Shown here piece after piece: positions 20,501 to 29,149 of a stretch of DNA of 64,000 nucleotides. This stretch comes from Luteibacter yeojuensis (lineage in GTDB: Bacteria > Pseudomonadota > Gammaproteobacteria > Xanthomonadales > Rhodanobacteraceae): contig NZ_JAAQTL010000001.1 of assembly GCF_011742875.1 (NCBI RefSeq), positions 1,054,001 to 1,118,000 of the forward strand. Direction: 5' to 3'. Both the position numbers and the translations under genes were made by a program. Numbering within the stretch: position 1 is the stretch's first letter; each line of letters starts with the position of its first letter. The notes under the pieces were generated by a model. That model saw only the letters and a program-made list of their open reading frames with translations. It was not told where the DNA came from and searched no databases.

Positions 20501-23500
20501 CGTGGCGTGACCGTCGGTCTGCGCGCCGTTACCGGCGCCGTTGCCGTCGTCCGCCACGATGGACGGACCGCCGTCGGTGTTGCCGTGGATCGTGACGGTC
20601 AGCGTCGTGGTGCTGCTGTCGCCGTCCGCGTCGGTGATCGTATAAGTGAAGACGTCCTGGATCGACTCGCTGTCCTTCAGCTTGTTGACGTCGGGATCGT
20701 CGTTGTCCACCAGGTAGCTGTAGCTGCCGTCGGCATGAAGGACCAGCGTACCGTGGGCTCCCGTGACGCTGGTGCCGACATGGCCGCTGGCCGGGCCGCC
20801 CGCGCTACCGGCGACGACGCCGGTCACCGTTACCGGCGAGTCGGCACCGGGACGATCGGCGGCGTCGTGGGCTCCGCTGCCCGTGATGACGTTGCCGGTG
20901 GCGGCGTCGGGGCTGTCTTCGTTGGCGTCGGCGTTATCGGCATGTGCCACCGGCACATCGTTGACGATGTCGACGACCAGGCTGCCGGCGTTGCTGCCGC
21001 CGCCCGCATCGTTGACGGTCAAGGCGATGGTCTCGGTCGTATGGTCGAGACCGGCCTGCGCCAACGGCGCATCCAGCGTGTAGGTATAGGCCAGCGTTCC
21101 CGAGGTCGGGATGCCACCCACCGTCGTACCGGGAACGAAGCCGGTGAGGACCAGCGTGCCGTCCGGCGTGTCGATCGTGATCTCGTGGCCGGGGCCGAGG
21201 TTGGCGAGTTCCGCGAGACTGACCGTGGTGCCGCCGACAACGATGCTGTCGAGCCCGTCCGGCGCCGTGACCAGGATCGCACCGTCCACGGCTTCGCTGT
21301 CGTCGCCCACGTCGACCAGACCGGACTCATGCACGGTGACGTGACCCTCGGCGGCACCGTTGTCGTCCCTGCCGCCGATGGTGGGCGTGCCATCCGACTT
21401 GCCGTGGACGGTGATGGTCAGCGTCGTCGTGCTGATGTCGCCGTCGGCATCGGTGATGGTGTACGTGAACACCTCGTCGGTCAGCGTCTGGGTGTCCCGC
21501 AACGCGTTCACGGTGGGATTCGTGTCGTCCAGCACGTAGGTATAGCTGCCGTCGGCGTTGAGCGTGAGCTTGCCGTATTTACCGTCGATCGCGCTGCCGA
21601 CATGGCCGCTGACCGCGCCACCGGTATCCCCCTTGGCGATGCCGGTGACCGTGGTGGGCGTGTCGGCGCCGGTGCGATCGGCGACGTCCTTCGCCCCGCC
21701 GCCGGTGATGACGTTGCCGGTCGCCGGGTCGTTGGCGTCCTCGGTCACGTCACCCTTGTCCGCGTTGGCGGTGGGCACATCGTCGACGATGTTGACGACC
21801 AGGGTGCCCATGTCGTGGCCGCCACCGGCGTCGTTGACGACCAGGCCGATCGTTTCCGTGCTGCTGGCGTCCGTGCTGCCGCTGTGCGTCAGCGCGCCAT
21901 CGAGCGTGTACGTATAGGTCAGGGTACCGCCCAACGGCACGCCACCGACATTGCCGGACGGCGACCAGCCGGTGATCACCAGCGTGCCGTCGGGGGTATC
22001 GATGGTCCTGGGCGTGCCGCCGGCGATGGCGCCGAGGGCCGCGAGATCCAGCGTGACGCCCCCTACCTCGACACTGGTCAGGCCGTCGTCCGCCCTGACC
22101 TCGATCGTCCCGGTCGCGCTCTGCGTCCCGTCGTGATCGGCGAGGCCGGACTCGTGGACAGTCGCATGGCCGTCGGCCCCGCCGTTGCTGTCCACGGCAC
22201 CGATCGTGGGATCGCCGTCCGTATTGCCGTGGATGGTGATCGTCAGCGTGGTCGTGCTGGTGTCGCCGTCCGCATCGGTGATCGTATAGGTGAACACATC
22301 GGTGATCGAATCGCCGCTCTTCAGCGCATTGACCGCCTTGTCGTTGTCGTCGACCGCGTAGCTGTAACTGCCATCGGCATCGAGGGTCAGTGTGCCGTGC
22401 GCGCCGACGACAGCGCCGCCCACGTGGCCCACGGCCGGCACGCCGGTATCGCCGGCCACGACGCCGGTGACCGCATCGGCGGGGCCGTCGGCACCGACGT
22501 GGTCGTTGGTCAGGACATTGCCCGTGCCCGGCACGCCGGTGTCTTCGCCGGCGGAACCGGTATCGGCCTGCGCCGCCGGGGCGTCGTCGACGATGTCGAC
22601 CGTGATGCTTCCCTTATCGGTGAGACCCCTGCTGTCCACCGTCGAGATCGCGATGGCCTCGCTGCTGCCGGTGGCGCCGGGCTGGTCGACCGGCCCCGTA
22701 AGCTCGTAGTGGTAGTGCAGTACGCCGTGCGCGTCGTCCGTTACGTCGTAGCCGGTGATGACCAGCCTGCCGTATCCGGTGTCGATCGCATAGTCGCCGG
22801 GCGACATATTCTTCAGCTGATCCAGCGTGAGCGTCACGGAGCGACCGGCGCCCGCGGCCGGATCGCCGATGGTGATGCTGTCCAGCGGATTCACCAGGGC
22901 GATGCTCTGGGTGCCGTCCACGCCCGCGCTGCCGTCCCCTGCGGTCGTGCCGCCAGGCAGGCCCGCCTCGTGAACCACGGTGCCGCCGTTGATGGTGACG
23001 TCGAAGACGAGCGTGGTGACGAGGGCGTTCGACGAACCGTCGGCGTAACCGTACTGGTCGTCCTTCGTGTTCGGGTCGTCCGCGGCGTTCTGCGCCGCGT
23101 CGCCGTCCAGCGTGCCCTGGTCGGGACGGCTGCCGTGGTTGCCGCCGTCGTCGACCGCGACCTGGACCTGGAACGTGCCGTTCCAGAGCGTGTTGTTGTC
23201 GCCGTCCGCATGGGCCGGGAACGTGACGCCTACTTTGTTGATCACCGCCTCGACGTCGTCGATCGAACCGCTGATGACGATCTTGCCGCCGCTGATCGTG
23301 TACGAGGCGCTGCCAAGGGTGCCGGTCAGGCTGGTATCGCCGTTCACGTCGTGCACCGTGAAGCCCGGCGGCAACGTGACGGTCGCGGTCACGGGCGCCG
23401 TGCCCGCATCCGGGTCGGCGAGCGTGACGTGGCTGAGCGTGTAATGATTGTCCGCGTTCTCGTTGCCGACGTTCGGCTCGGTGACGCCGATGGCCACCGG

Positions 23501-26500
23501 GTTGTTTACCGACGAGGGGAAGACGTCGCGCGATGCCGAGGAGACGTTCCTGTCGAGGCCCGACGGGACATCGGCGTACGGATCGACTGCCGTCGCCGGC
23601 ACGTTCGCCGTGCCCGTGCCGGCATCGTTCAGGCCGCCGTTGGCGGCATTCGAGCCGTCGAGGGCTCCCGTCGTCGGGTCGCGCAGGCGGTCGTCCGCGA
23701 CGACTTCGACGTGGTAGGCGTTGTCGGCGTTGGCGAGGGTCCCGCCAATCGACACCGTGAGCCCTGCCAGGTACGCGTTGATCTGGTCGCGCGTACCGCG
23801 GATGACCAGCGCGGCGTGGTCGCCGTTGTAGACCGTGTCCACCGTGACGCCCGAGCTGCCGTCGCTCGAACCGATCTGGATGCCGGCATAGAGCGACTGG
23901 GCCAGCGCATGGCCGGCCGCATCCGTGACGCGGACCGTCACCTGCATGAAGTCTTGCTCGCCCGCGGCGATGTTGCCGCCGTCGTCGTAGTCGACGTCGC
24001 CCACGCTGAAGCCGGGCAGCGGCGTGCTGCCGTTGAGGTAGACCGGGTCGCTGGCGCCGCCATTGGATACGGTCGGCGCGTCGTTGACCGGGACGATGTC
24101 GAGGGCGATCACGACGTCGGCCGGATTGTTGGCGACGCTGCCCGCACCGGTGTCGTCGCCGATGCGTGAGCCGGCGTCGTCGAGGCTCATGGTCAGCGAC
24201 ACGTCGCCGGCGGCGCCGCCGTTGGTGTCGTGGTTGACGTTCGGCGCGCTCTTGTAGGTGAGGCCGTTCGTGGCGTCGTTGAGCAACGCCTGGATGTCCT
24301 CGGCGCGGCCCGTCAGGACCAGGTTGCCGGTGTTGTCGCCGGAGATCGTCACGGCCTGGTGGCCGGCACCGCTGGGCGTGAAGCTCGAGTCGTTGCCCGT
24401 GCCGCCGATGCCTAGCGTGCCGGTCGGGACCGTGAGGGTCACCGTCACCGGCGTGTCGAAGGCCGTCGACTCGGGATCGCTGACGACGAAGCCGCCGCCG
24501 ATGTGCGTCGGCTGGTCCTCGATCACCTGTACCGGCGCGGTCGGGCCGCCGATGGTGGCGGGTTCGTTCACGCTCGACGCGCGGATCATGACTGCCGCCG
24601 CGGCGAGGTTGCCGCTGTCGACGGGGACGGCGTCGCTGTACCAGTCGTAATTCGTGGCATCGACCGGACTCGTGCCATCGCCCTGCCCCGTGCCGGCATC
24701 CGGTGACTGGTTGACGTCGCCGCCATTGGCGGTACCCAGCAGCACGCCGCCGGCATCGCGCAGGCGGTCGTCCGCGATCACCTGCACCTGGTACTTCGCA
24801 TCGAGGTCGCTGCCGAAGGTCACGGTCAGCTTCGCCAGCGCCGCATTGATCTGGGCGCGCGTACCGGTCAACACGAGGTAGTCGCCGGTGCCGTTCTTGT
24901 CCGCGTCGATGGTGACGCCGCTGCTGCCGTCGATGCCGATGCTCACGCCGTCCGTGACGTACTTGCCCGCATCGAACGCGCTGCCGTTCGCATCCAGCAG
25001 ACGGATCGTGACCTGCACGTAGTCGGTCTCGCCACCGCCGACGGTGGCGAGATCCGGATCGTCGATATGGAACCCGGGCACTTCGTTGTGCTGCGGGTTG
25101 CCGCTGTCGATATCGACGGGGCCGGTCGGTGCCGTGACGACCGGCGCATCGTTCGTCGGCTTGGTGTAGATCCAGAACGCGTTGCCGGCCTGTTCCTTGT
25201 CGCCGTCCGAAATAGTGAAGCCGAAGCTGTCGTCGGGCGTACCGGGGTAACCGACGCCGGACGACTCCGTGCCGTCGTTGAGATAGTAGATATGCCCCGC
25301 GGCCACGTCGGCCTGGGTGAACGACGAACCCTTGCCGAGGATATGGAAGGTCACGCCGTCGGTCGAGAACGCGATGTTCCCGTGCGCGGGAGCGCTGGTG
25401 ATGACGTACTGCACCTGGACATCGCTGCTGTCCGGGTCGTACGCCTGCAACATGTCCGCCGTGATCTTCGCGTAGCCGCCCTCGGGCAGCGTCAGCGGTT
25501 CGTTCACCGGCGTGCCGCCGATCTGGTTCGGCGAATCGGCCGGGATCGTGGGATCGGACTTGGTCGGGTCCTTCGCGATCTCCGGGGCGTCGTTGACGTT
25601 GGTGATCTGGATGGTGACGTCGGCGGTGTCGGCCGAATGGGTACCCCAGCGGTCCTTCGCCTCCACCGTGAAGGTCGCGGTGCGCACTTCGGAGTTGTTG
25701 CTGACGAAACGCAGGCCGGTGGTGGCCGGGTCGTTCGTGACGATCGAGGCATCCAGCTCCAGGCCCACCGTCACCGCCTGCCAGGTGTGACCGCCGTCGG
25801 TGGAATATTCCAGCGTGCCGCCCGGCGGCAAGGTGTCGACGATGAACTTCAGCGCGTGGGTGCCGGTGGCATCGTTGTTGTCCGCGTAGTTGTCGCCGCT
25901 TCCGTCGGGGAGCTGGTCGGTGCCTTCCAGATACCCCTGGCTCGTCGCGTCGTCCGGATCGCCCAGGCCGAGCTGGCCGGTGGTGATGTACGCCACGTCG
26001 CCTTCGTTGATCACGGTGTTCGACGAACCCGAGACCGTCGGCGCATCGTTTTCCGGACGGATGTAGATATCGAACGATGGCGTCCAGTTGTCCACCACCG
26101 CCTGGCCGTTCACGACGGTGACCAGGCCCGCCGAGACGGAGAAGTTGGCGGCGACGTGGAAGTTTTCGCTGTCGCCGTCGTGCTGGAAGCGCACGTGGCC
26201 CGCGTTGAGGTCGGCCTGCGTGAACGTGCCGTAGGTCGAGATGTCCTGCCAGACGCCGTTCACTTCCTTCTGCAGCGTGCCCGCGGCGCCGGGGATCCCG
26301 GCGTCGTTGGTGAAGCCGAGGAAGGTGTAGACCACCTGCGACGGATCCACGCCGTTCGCGGTATAGCTGAGCCCCGCGGCGCCGCCATCCGTCGTGCCGC
26401 TCAGGACAATGACGCCGCCCTCGTTCACCGTCCCGCCCGCCGCATGGCCGTCCGGGTCCACGCCGGCATGCGAGGAATCGGTGTCCGGCGTACCCGGATC

Positions 26501-28804
26501 GTGGGTGACGAAGCCGCCCCCGTTGCCGTCCGGCGTCGGTGCGAGATCGATCGTGAAGGTGTAGTCCCGCAGCGTGTCCGCCGGGGTACCGCCGGTATAG
26601 TCGCCACCGATGCGCGTGAAGATCGAACCGTCCGGGTTCCAGCGCAATGCCGTGGTGTTGTCCACGACCTGGAAATGGAAGTTGTCCTGCTGGCCCGCGG
26701 TGGCCCCCTGGGTCTGCACATACTGCACGCGCCCGGCGATCACGTCGGCCATGGTGAAGGTCGCGCCATCCAGGAGCTTCTCGCCGTTGAGGAGCAGATA
26801 GCCATGCGTGAGGCCGGTCTGGCTGGTGACGAAGCTGATGTTCTCGTTCGGCGAATCGGGGTCGGTCGCGCCGATCATGCCCTGCGTGAGGGTGACGATA
26901 TAGGTGCCGTCGTTGGGCACCGTGGCGGTCTTCGTGCTGCCGGCGACCAAGGCCGGATCGTCGTCCACCGCGTGGATGTCGAGGGTGACCGTACCGTCCG
27001 TCGCCTTCACGTCGGCGCCGCCGCCTTCGTCCTTGACACTGACGCCGAAGCTGTCGGACGCGACGTTCTCCACGCCGTCGTTGCTGTAGGTGAGGAAATC
27101 GCGGTCGGCGTAGTCGAAGGTATCGCCGACGTGGACGACCGTGCCCTTGAAGTACAGCGTACCGTGCGAAGCCAGCGAGGTGATGGTGATCGTCAGGTGG
27201 CTGTCCTGCGGATCGCCGCCCGTGGTCGCCACGATGTACTGGCCGACATTGCCGGTATCCACGGCGTTTTGCGGCTGGCCTTCGTAGACCATGCCCTTGC
27301 CGCCGATGGCCGGCGCCTGGTTCACCGGCACGATATTCAGGGTGACGTGGACCGTGTCCGATTGTCCGAGCGGCGTGGCGCCATCGTTCACGCGCGCGGT
27401 GAAGTCGTCGGCCAGGTCCTGCTGGGCACCGGTCGCGGTGTGCACATAGGCCAGCTTGCCGTCGATCACGTCCTGCTGGGTGAACACGGAGCCCGCGCCG
27501 AGGCGCACGCCGTCGAGCGTCAGGTACCCGTACTGCGGCAGGCCGGTGACGCTGTAGACGATCTGCGTCGGCGTCTGCGTGTGCGACACGTCCACTTCGT
27601 TGTCGATGGCGTGGAGCGTGTCGATGCCGATGACCGTGACGCTCGGGTTGCCCGAGCCGTCCACTTCCTGCACGTCCTTCGTGGCATCCGCCACGGAGAC
27701 CGGATCGTTCGACGGCGTGATGGTCACGTCCAGCGAATGGCTGGCCGACAGGCCTTCCGCGTCCTGCACGGTGACGTCGATGCTGGTCTTCGCGGCAGTG
27801 ACGCCCAGCTCGTTGTCGCCTGCCACGAAGGTAAGCTGGTTCAGCCAGGCGTTCGCCTGGGCGCGCGTGCCGGTGAAGGTGTAAGTGCGACCGCCATCGG
27901 AACTGCTTCCGCCGCTGCCCGAGAGCAGGGTTCCCATGCCCTGGTCGTGCACTTTGGCCGTGACGGTGACCGAATCGCCGCCGACGCCGTCGTCCACGAT
28001 GGTCCAGCCGCTCAACTGCGCGCGGTCGGCACCGGCCGCGTTGAGCGAGCTGGGTTCGGAGACGGTGATGCCCTTGCTGCTCGTCGTCACGGTCGGCGCG
28101 ACCAGCAGGCCGTCGTAATCGAGCGCCAGCGAACGCGCCTCGACGTGGCCCACCGTGTTTTCCAGCGTCCAATCGCCACCGAGGGCTGCCGCGCCCGTGG
28201 CGTCCGTGGACGAGGCCACATCGGCCTGGGTCAGCCTGCCGAGCTGGGTAACCAGGGCGCTGTCATGCTGCGACACGTCGCAACCGTAGAGGAGGATGTC
28301 GCCATCGGCCGAGAGCGACGCGCCGATCTCGCCGAGCTGGGACTTGAACGCCGCGACATTCGCCGCGGTGACGGTGTCGGTACCCAGGGAAATCGAATCG
28401 CTCGCACCGTGGCTGATGATGTGGATGGCGCCGATGTCGTGTTCGCCACGCAGCGCGTTAGCAAGTTGCGACAGGCCCGAGGACTTGCCGTCCAGCACCA
28501 CGACCTGGCTGCCCTGCGGGAGCTGCGGCAGCAGCGACTGCCAGTTCGTCACGCTCTGGTCGATCACGTAGACCTGGGCAGGTGCCGTCGCGCGTGCCGC
28601 GGGAGGCGGCGTCGCGGCTGCCTCCCTATGGCCGGGCTGCTCGGTGGCGGGACTCTGGAACTTACCCGCGTCATGCGCCGCATGTGCGGGGTCGACGTGA
28701 TGCGCCGCCTCGACGAGCGCCGCGCCGTCGTACATCTGCCTGGGCTCCAGCGCGTAGCGGTGGGCGCGGGGGCGGAACGGGTTCGATGACTTGGTCCCTG
28801 ACAT
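17522..28804 (-). CDS. Giant DUF4347/VCBS/cadherin-like repeat surface protein
   Basis: 3760 residues. The N-terminus has no classical signal peptide but carries the LEPR-type motif YALEPRQMYDGAA (residues 17-29). DUF4347 spans about 79-232, with IHIISHGA (His132) and ILLYGCDV (Cys175). Residues about 235-2065 hold cadherin-like and CSPG-like repeats (recurring FTQADVxxGxIxY and SNDP/VNDAP linkers). Residues about 2065-3560 are six VCBS units, each with GTLTLNADGSYSY and ITDADGD, alternating with a VHESGL module. The last 200 residues have no RTX nonapeptides. ATG 28804 is preceded by AAGG; an upstream in-frame TTG (28897) is less likely. First gene of an operon with TolC and three adaptors, so I infer it is the exported substrate, an adhesin-like surface protein. 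Confidence 0.85.
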   Translation of the reverse strand: MSGTKSSNPFRPRAHRYALEPRQMYDGAALVEAAHHVDPAHAAHDAGKFQSPATEQPGHREAAATPPPAARATAPAQVYVIDQSVTNWQSLLPQLPQGSQVVVLDGKSSGLSQLANALRGEHDIGAIHIISHGASDSISLGTDTVTAANVAAFKSQLGEIGASLSADGDILLYGCDVSQHDSALVTQLGRLTQADVASSTDATGAAALGGDWTLENTVGHVEARSLALDYDGLLVAPTVTTSSKGITVSEPSSLNAAGADRAQLSGWTIVDDGVGGDSVTVTAKVHDQGMGTLLSGSGGSSSDGGRTYTFTGTRAQANAWLNQLTFVAGDNELGVTAAKTSIDVTVQDAEGLSASHSLDVTITPSNDPVSVADATKDVQEVDGSGNPSVTVIGIDTLHAIDNEVDVSHTQTPTQIVYSVTGLPQYGYLTLDGVRLGAGSVFTQQDVIDGKLAYVHTATGAQQDLADDFTARVNDGATPLGQSDTVHVTLNIVPVNQAPAIGGKGMVYEGQPQNAVDTGNVGQYIVATTGGDPQDSHLTITITSLASHGTLYFKGTVVHVGDTFDYADRDFLTYSNDGVENVASDSFGVSVKDEGGGADVKATDGTVTLDIHAVDDDPALVAGSTKTATVPNDGTYIVTLTQGMIGATDPDSPNENISFVTSQTGLTHGYLLLNGEKLLDGATFTMADVIAGRVQYVQTQGATAGQQDNFHFQVVDNTTALRWNPDGSIFTRIGGDYTGGTPADTLRDYTFTIDLAPTPDGNGGGFVTHDPGTPDTDSSHAGVDPDGHAAGGTVNEGGVIVLSGTTDGGAAGLSYTANGVDPSQVVYTFLGFTNDAGIPGAAGTLQKEVNGVWQDISTYGTFTQADLNAGHVRFQHDGDSENFHVAANFSVSAGLVTVVNGQAVVDNWTPSFDIYIRPENDAPTVSGSSNTVINEGDVAYITTGQLGLGDPDDATSQGYLEGTDQLPDGSGDNYADNNDATGTHALKFIVDTLPPGGTLEYSTDGGHTWQAVTVGLELDASIVTNDPATTGLRFVSNNSEVRTATFTVEAKDRWGTHSADTADVTIQITNVNDAPEIAKDPTKSDPTIPADSPNQIGGTPVNEPLTLPEGGYAKITADMLQAYDPDSSDVQVQYVITSAPAHGNIAFSTDGVTFHILGKGSSFTQADVAAGHIYYLNDGTESSGVGYPGTPDDSFGFTISDGDKEQAGNAFWIYTKPTNDAPVVTAPTGPVDIDSGNPQHNEVPGFHIDDPDLATVGGGETDYVQVTIRLLDANGSAFDAGKYVTDGVSIGIDGSSGVTIDADKNGTGDYLVLTGTRAQINAALAKLTVTFGSDLDAKYQVQVIADDRLRDAGGVLLGTANGGDVNQSPDAGTGQGDGTSPVDATNYDWYSDAVPVDSGNLAAAAVMIRASSVNEPATIGGPTAPVQVIEDQPTHIGGGFVVSDPESTAFDTPVTVTLTVPTGTLGIGGTGNDSSFTPSGAGHQAVTISGDNTGNLVLTGRAEDIQALLNDATNGLTYKSAPNVNHDTNGGAAGDVSLTMSLDDAGSRIGDDTGAGSVANNPADVVIALDIVPVNDAPTVSNGGASDPVYLNGSTPLPGFSVGDVDYDDGGNIAAGEQDFMQVTVRVTDAAGHALAQSLYAGIQIGSSDGSSGVTVDTVYNGDHAALVIRGTRDQINAYLAGLTVSIGGTLANADNAYHVEVVADDRLRDPTTGALDGSNAANGGLNDAGTGTANVPATAVDPYADVPSGLDRNVSSASRDVFPSSVNNPVAIGVTEPNVGNENADNHYTLSHVTLADPDAGTAPVTATVTLPPGFTVHDVNGDTSLTGTLGSASYTISGGKIVISGSIDDVEAVINKVGVTFPAHADGDNNTLWNGTFQVQVAVDDGGNHGSRPDQGTLDGDAAQNAADDPNTKDDQYGYADGSSNALVTTLVFDVTINGGTVVHEAGLPGGTTAGDGSAGVDGTQSIALVNPLDSITIGDPAAGAGRSVTLTLDQLKNMSPGDYAIDTGYGRLVITGYDVTDDAHGVLHYHYELTGPVDQPGATGSSEAIAISTVDSRGLTDKGSITVDIVDDAPAAQADTGSAGEDTGVPGTGNVLTNDHVGADGPADAVTGVVAGDTGVPAVGHVGGAVVGAHGTLTLDADGSYSYAVDDNDKAVNALKSGDSITDVFTYTITDADGDTSTTTLTITIHGNTDGDPTIGAVDSNGGADGHATVHESGLADHDGTQSATGTIEVRADDGLTSVEVGGVTLDLAALGAIAGGTPRTIDTPDGTLVITGWSPSGNVGGVPLGGTLTYTYTLDGALTHSGSTDASSTETIGLVVNDAGGGHDMGTLVVNIVDDVPTANADKGDVTEDANDPATGNVITGGGAKDVADRTGADTPTTVTGIAKGDTGGAVSGHVGSAIDGKYGKLTLNADGSYTYVLDDTNPTVNALRDTQTLTDEVFTYTITDADGDISTTTLTITVHGKSDGTPTIGGRDDNGAAEGHVTVHESGLVDVGDDSEAVDGAILVTAPDGLDSIVVGGTTVSLAELANLGPGHEITIDTPDGTLVLTGFVPGTTVGGIPTSGTLAYTYTLDAPLAQAGLDHTTETIALTVNDAGGGSNAGSLVVDIVNDVPVAHADNADANEDSPDAATGNVITGSGAHDAADRPGADSPVTVTGVVAGSAGGPASGHVGTSVTGAHGTLVLHADGSYSYLVDNDDPDVNKLKDSESIQDVFTYTITDADGDSSTTTLTVTIHGNTDGGPSIVADDGNGAGNGAQTDGHATVWEAGLSAEPQGHSASTTGTVRITAPDGLVSVSVHGVSVSLADLATLGSAPITIDTDDGTLVLTGFDPETFVGGVPTSGKLTYTYTLDAPLAQAGGDRSHSLDTIALAVNDAGGGSATGDLVIDIVNDAPTARADGADAYENGAGAAGNVITGLGPDDVADRVGADAPTTVTGVAAGDTGGTASGQVGSGLAGLYGTLTLNADGSYSYVVDDTNAAVNGLRDGQSVTDVYTYTITDADGDTSSTTLTITIHGHTDGTPTVSPVDGNGGADGHATVHESGLVDHDGSPSATGTIDLTADDGLASVTIGGTTLDLTDLDGLSGGSPIVIHTPDGTLVLTGFTPTAMLGGVPTAGTLSYTYTLDRAVSQPGDTHSHDDIALTVTDAGGGTVGGTLVVDIVDDAPAAHADAGDANEDGPALTGNVVGASGAGDVADRVGADGTATPVTGVAAGDIGGAVSGHVGSGVAGRYGTLTLNADGSYSYLVDNGNPTVNALKNGETLTEVYTYTITDADGDTSSTTLTITIHGHTDGGPGIVPVDGNGGAEGHATVHESGLSEHDGAQVTKGSIGVTATDGLVSVTVGGTTLTTAQLDALSTGAPVTIHTPDGTLVLTGFATTSTVGGVPTAGTLSYTYTLDRPLSQPVGRDSVDTIGLSVRDAGGGTSTGSLVVDIANDAPTARDDSATIAQDAGQTSAGGNVFTGSDRIGADGAAKDGPVTGVGSANTGHGGTVGGISQGEFGTLVLNADGSYSYRLDTANPKVSALDASRTLTETFVYTITDADGDASEARLTITIHGTTPPMQARSGDPFFPANYGSTLRDIRQGYEPALFVLPAVNGSQDDTVRWQNQWVTGRLDLSGLGEIAQDPENGQFVLNDGVGFSHRLVEEAHARSRVALNDFGLASSPLWDDFSPFSLRHLRESREATREHAGERHERAHAAHRENSAPGTAPEATREPVSVTVVPPPAATPTGAPSLTAQIAAMARAGAAPLAATPSRH
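18120..22620 (-). repeat. Six tandem VCBS-plus-module repeats inside the giant gene
   Basis: The codons for the TYTITDADGD motif recur near 18170, 18975, 19791, 20629, 21449 and 22273, a period of roughly 804-838 bases (about 268-280 residues). Each period codes a VCBS domain and a second module starting near VHESGL (one copy reads VWEAGL) and ending TLVVDIVDDAP. The copies are very similar in DNA as well as protein, so unequal recombination could change the number of units. Confidence 0.85.
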
Positions 28805-28897
28805 GGGTCGCCTTGCAGTGTTGACGGGCCTGATACGGACCAACAGCTCCCCTGCCCGAATGCCGCGAGGCTTCGGGGTGGGGATGTCGGTGTTCAA

Positions 28898-28917
28898 GCT
28901 GTGAAACGGGTCACAGC
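28898..28917. promoter_or_regulatory. CRP/Clp-type operator upstream of the giant gene
   Basis: The inverted repeat reads GCTGTGA-AACGGG-TCACAGC. Its core TGTGA-N6-TCACA matches the CRP-family consensus at all ten conserved positions. It is 94-113 bases before the ATG of the giant gene. In Xanthomonadales the CRP homologue Clp binds this type of site and controls adhesion and exopolysaccharide genes, so control of this operon by a Clp-like protein is a reasonable inference. Confidence 0.7.
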
Positions 28918-28976
28918 AGCAGCGACGATGCTATGTCTCAGGGATGGAACAAGAAAGGCATCGCCGTGTGACCTTG

Positions 28977-28995
28977 CGTCATGCCCGGCATGACG
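28977..28995. promoter_or_regulatory. Nine-base-arm palindrome, possible operator
   Basis: CGTCATGCC-C-GGCATGACG, perfect arms with a one-base centre, lies 173-191 bases upstream of the giant gene and downstream of the kinase stop. The short centre favours a dimeric protein-binding site over a transcript terminator, and no T-run follows on either strand. The binding protein is unknown; the neighbouring AraC-type regulator usually prefers direct repeats. Confidence 0.35.
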
Positions 28996-29149
28996 GACTT
29001 CCGCTTCTGCAAAAACTTTTCGGCGTGCGTCAAAAGACCGACGCGCACTCGGCCGCGCCCGGATGGCGGAACATGCCGGCTCGACAACCTGCCGACCTTT
29101 GCCGGAGCGGAAGTCGGAATGCCGGTGAAAACGTGAATGCGCCGCCTTC

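Larger units (their letters stand above)
28805..29149. other. 345-bp regulatory region between sensor kinase and giant gene
   Basis: There is no supportable gene here. A plus-strand open frame starting near 28944 runs antisense into the kinase gene and has no coding look. The region holds a perfect CRP/Clp-type dyad (28898-28917) and a second short-loop palindrome (28977-28995). I could not find a convincing -35/-10 pair on the minus strand. A weak TATCAG (28830-28835 on the minus strand) is the best -10 candidate. Confidence 0.6.

Noticed and set aside
18120..22620. Regular repeats that could suggest a CRISPR array or satellite
   Set aside because: The period is about 0.8 kb and the repeats code for VCBS domains in one continuous frame.
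17696..24169. A 2157-codon open frame antisense to the giant gene, and a second of 1240 codons at 25067-28789
   Set aside because: They lie exactly opposite a clear repeat protein. High G+C with G/C-ending codons removes stops from the opposite strand, and the translations are Arg/Val/Asp-rich without domains.
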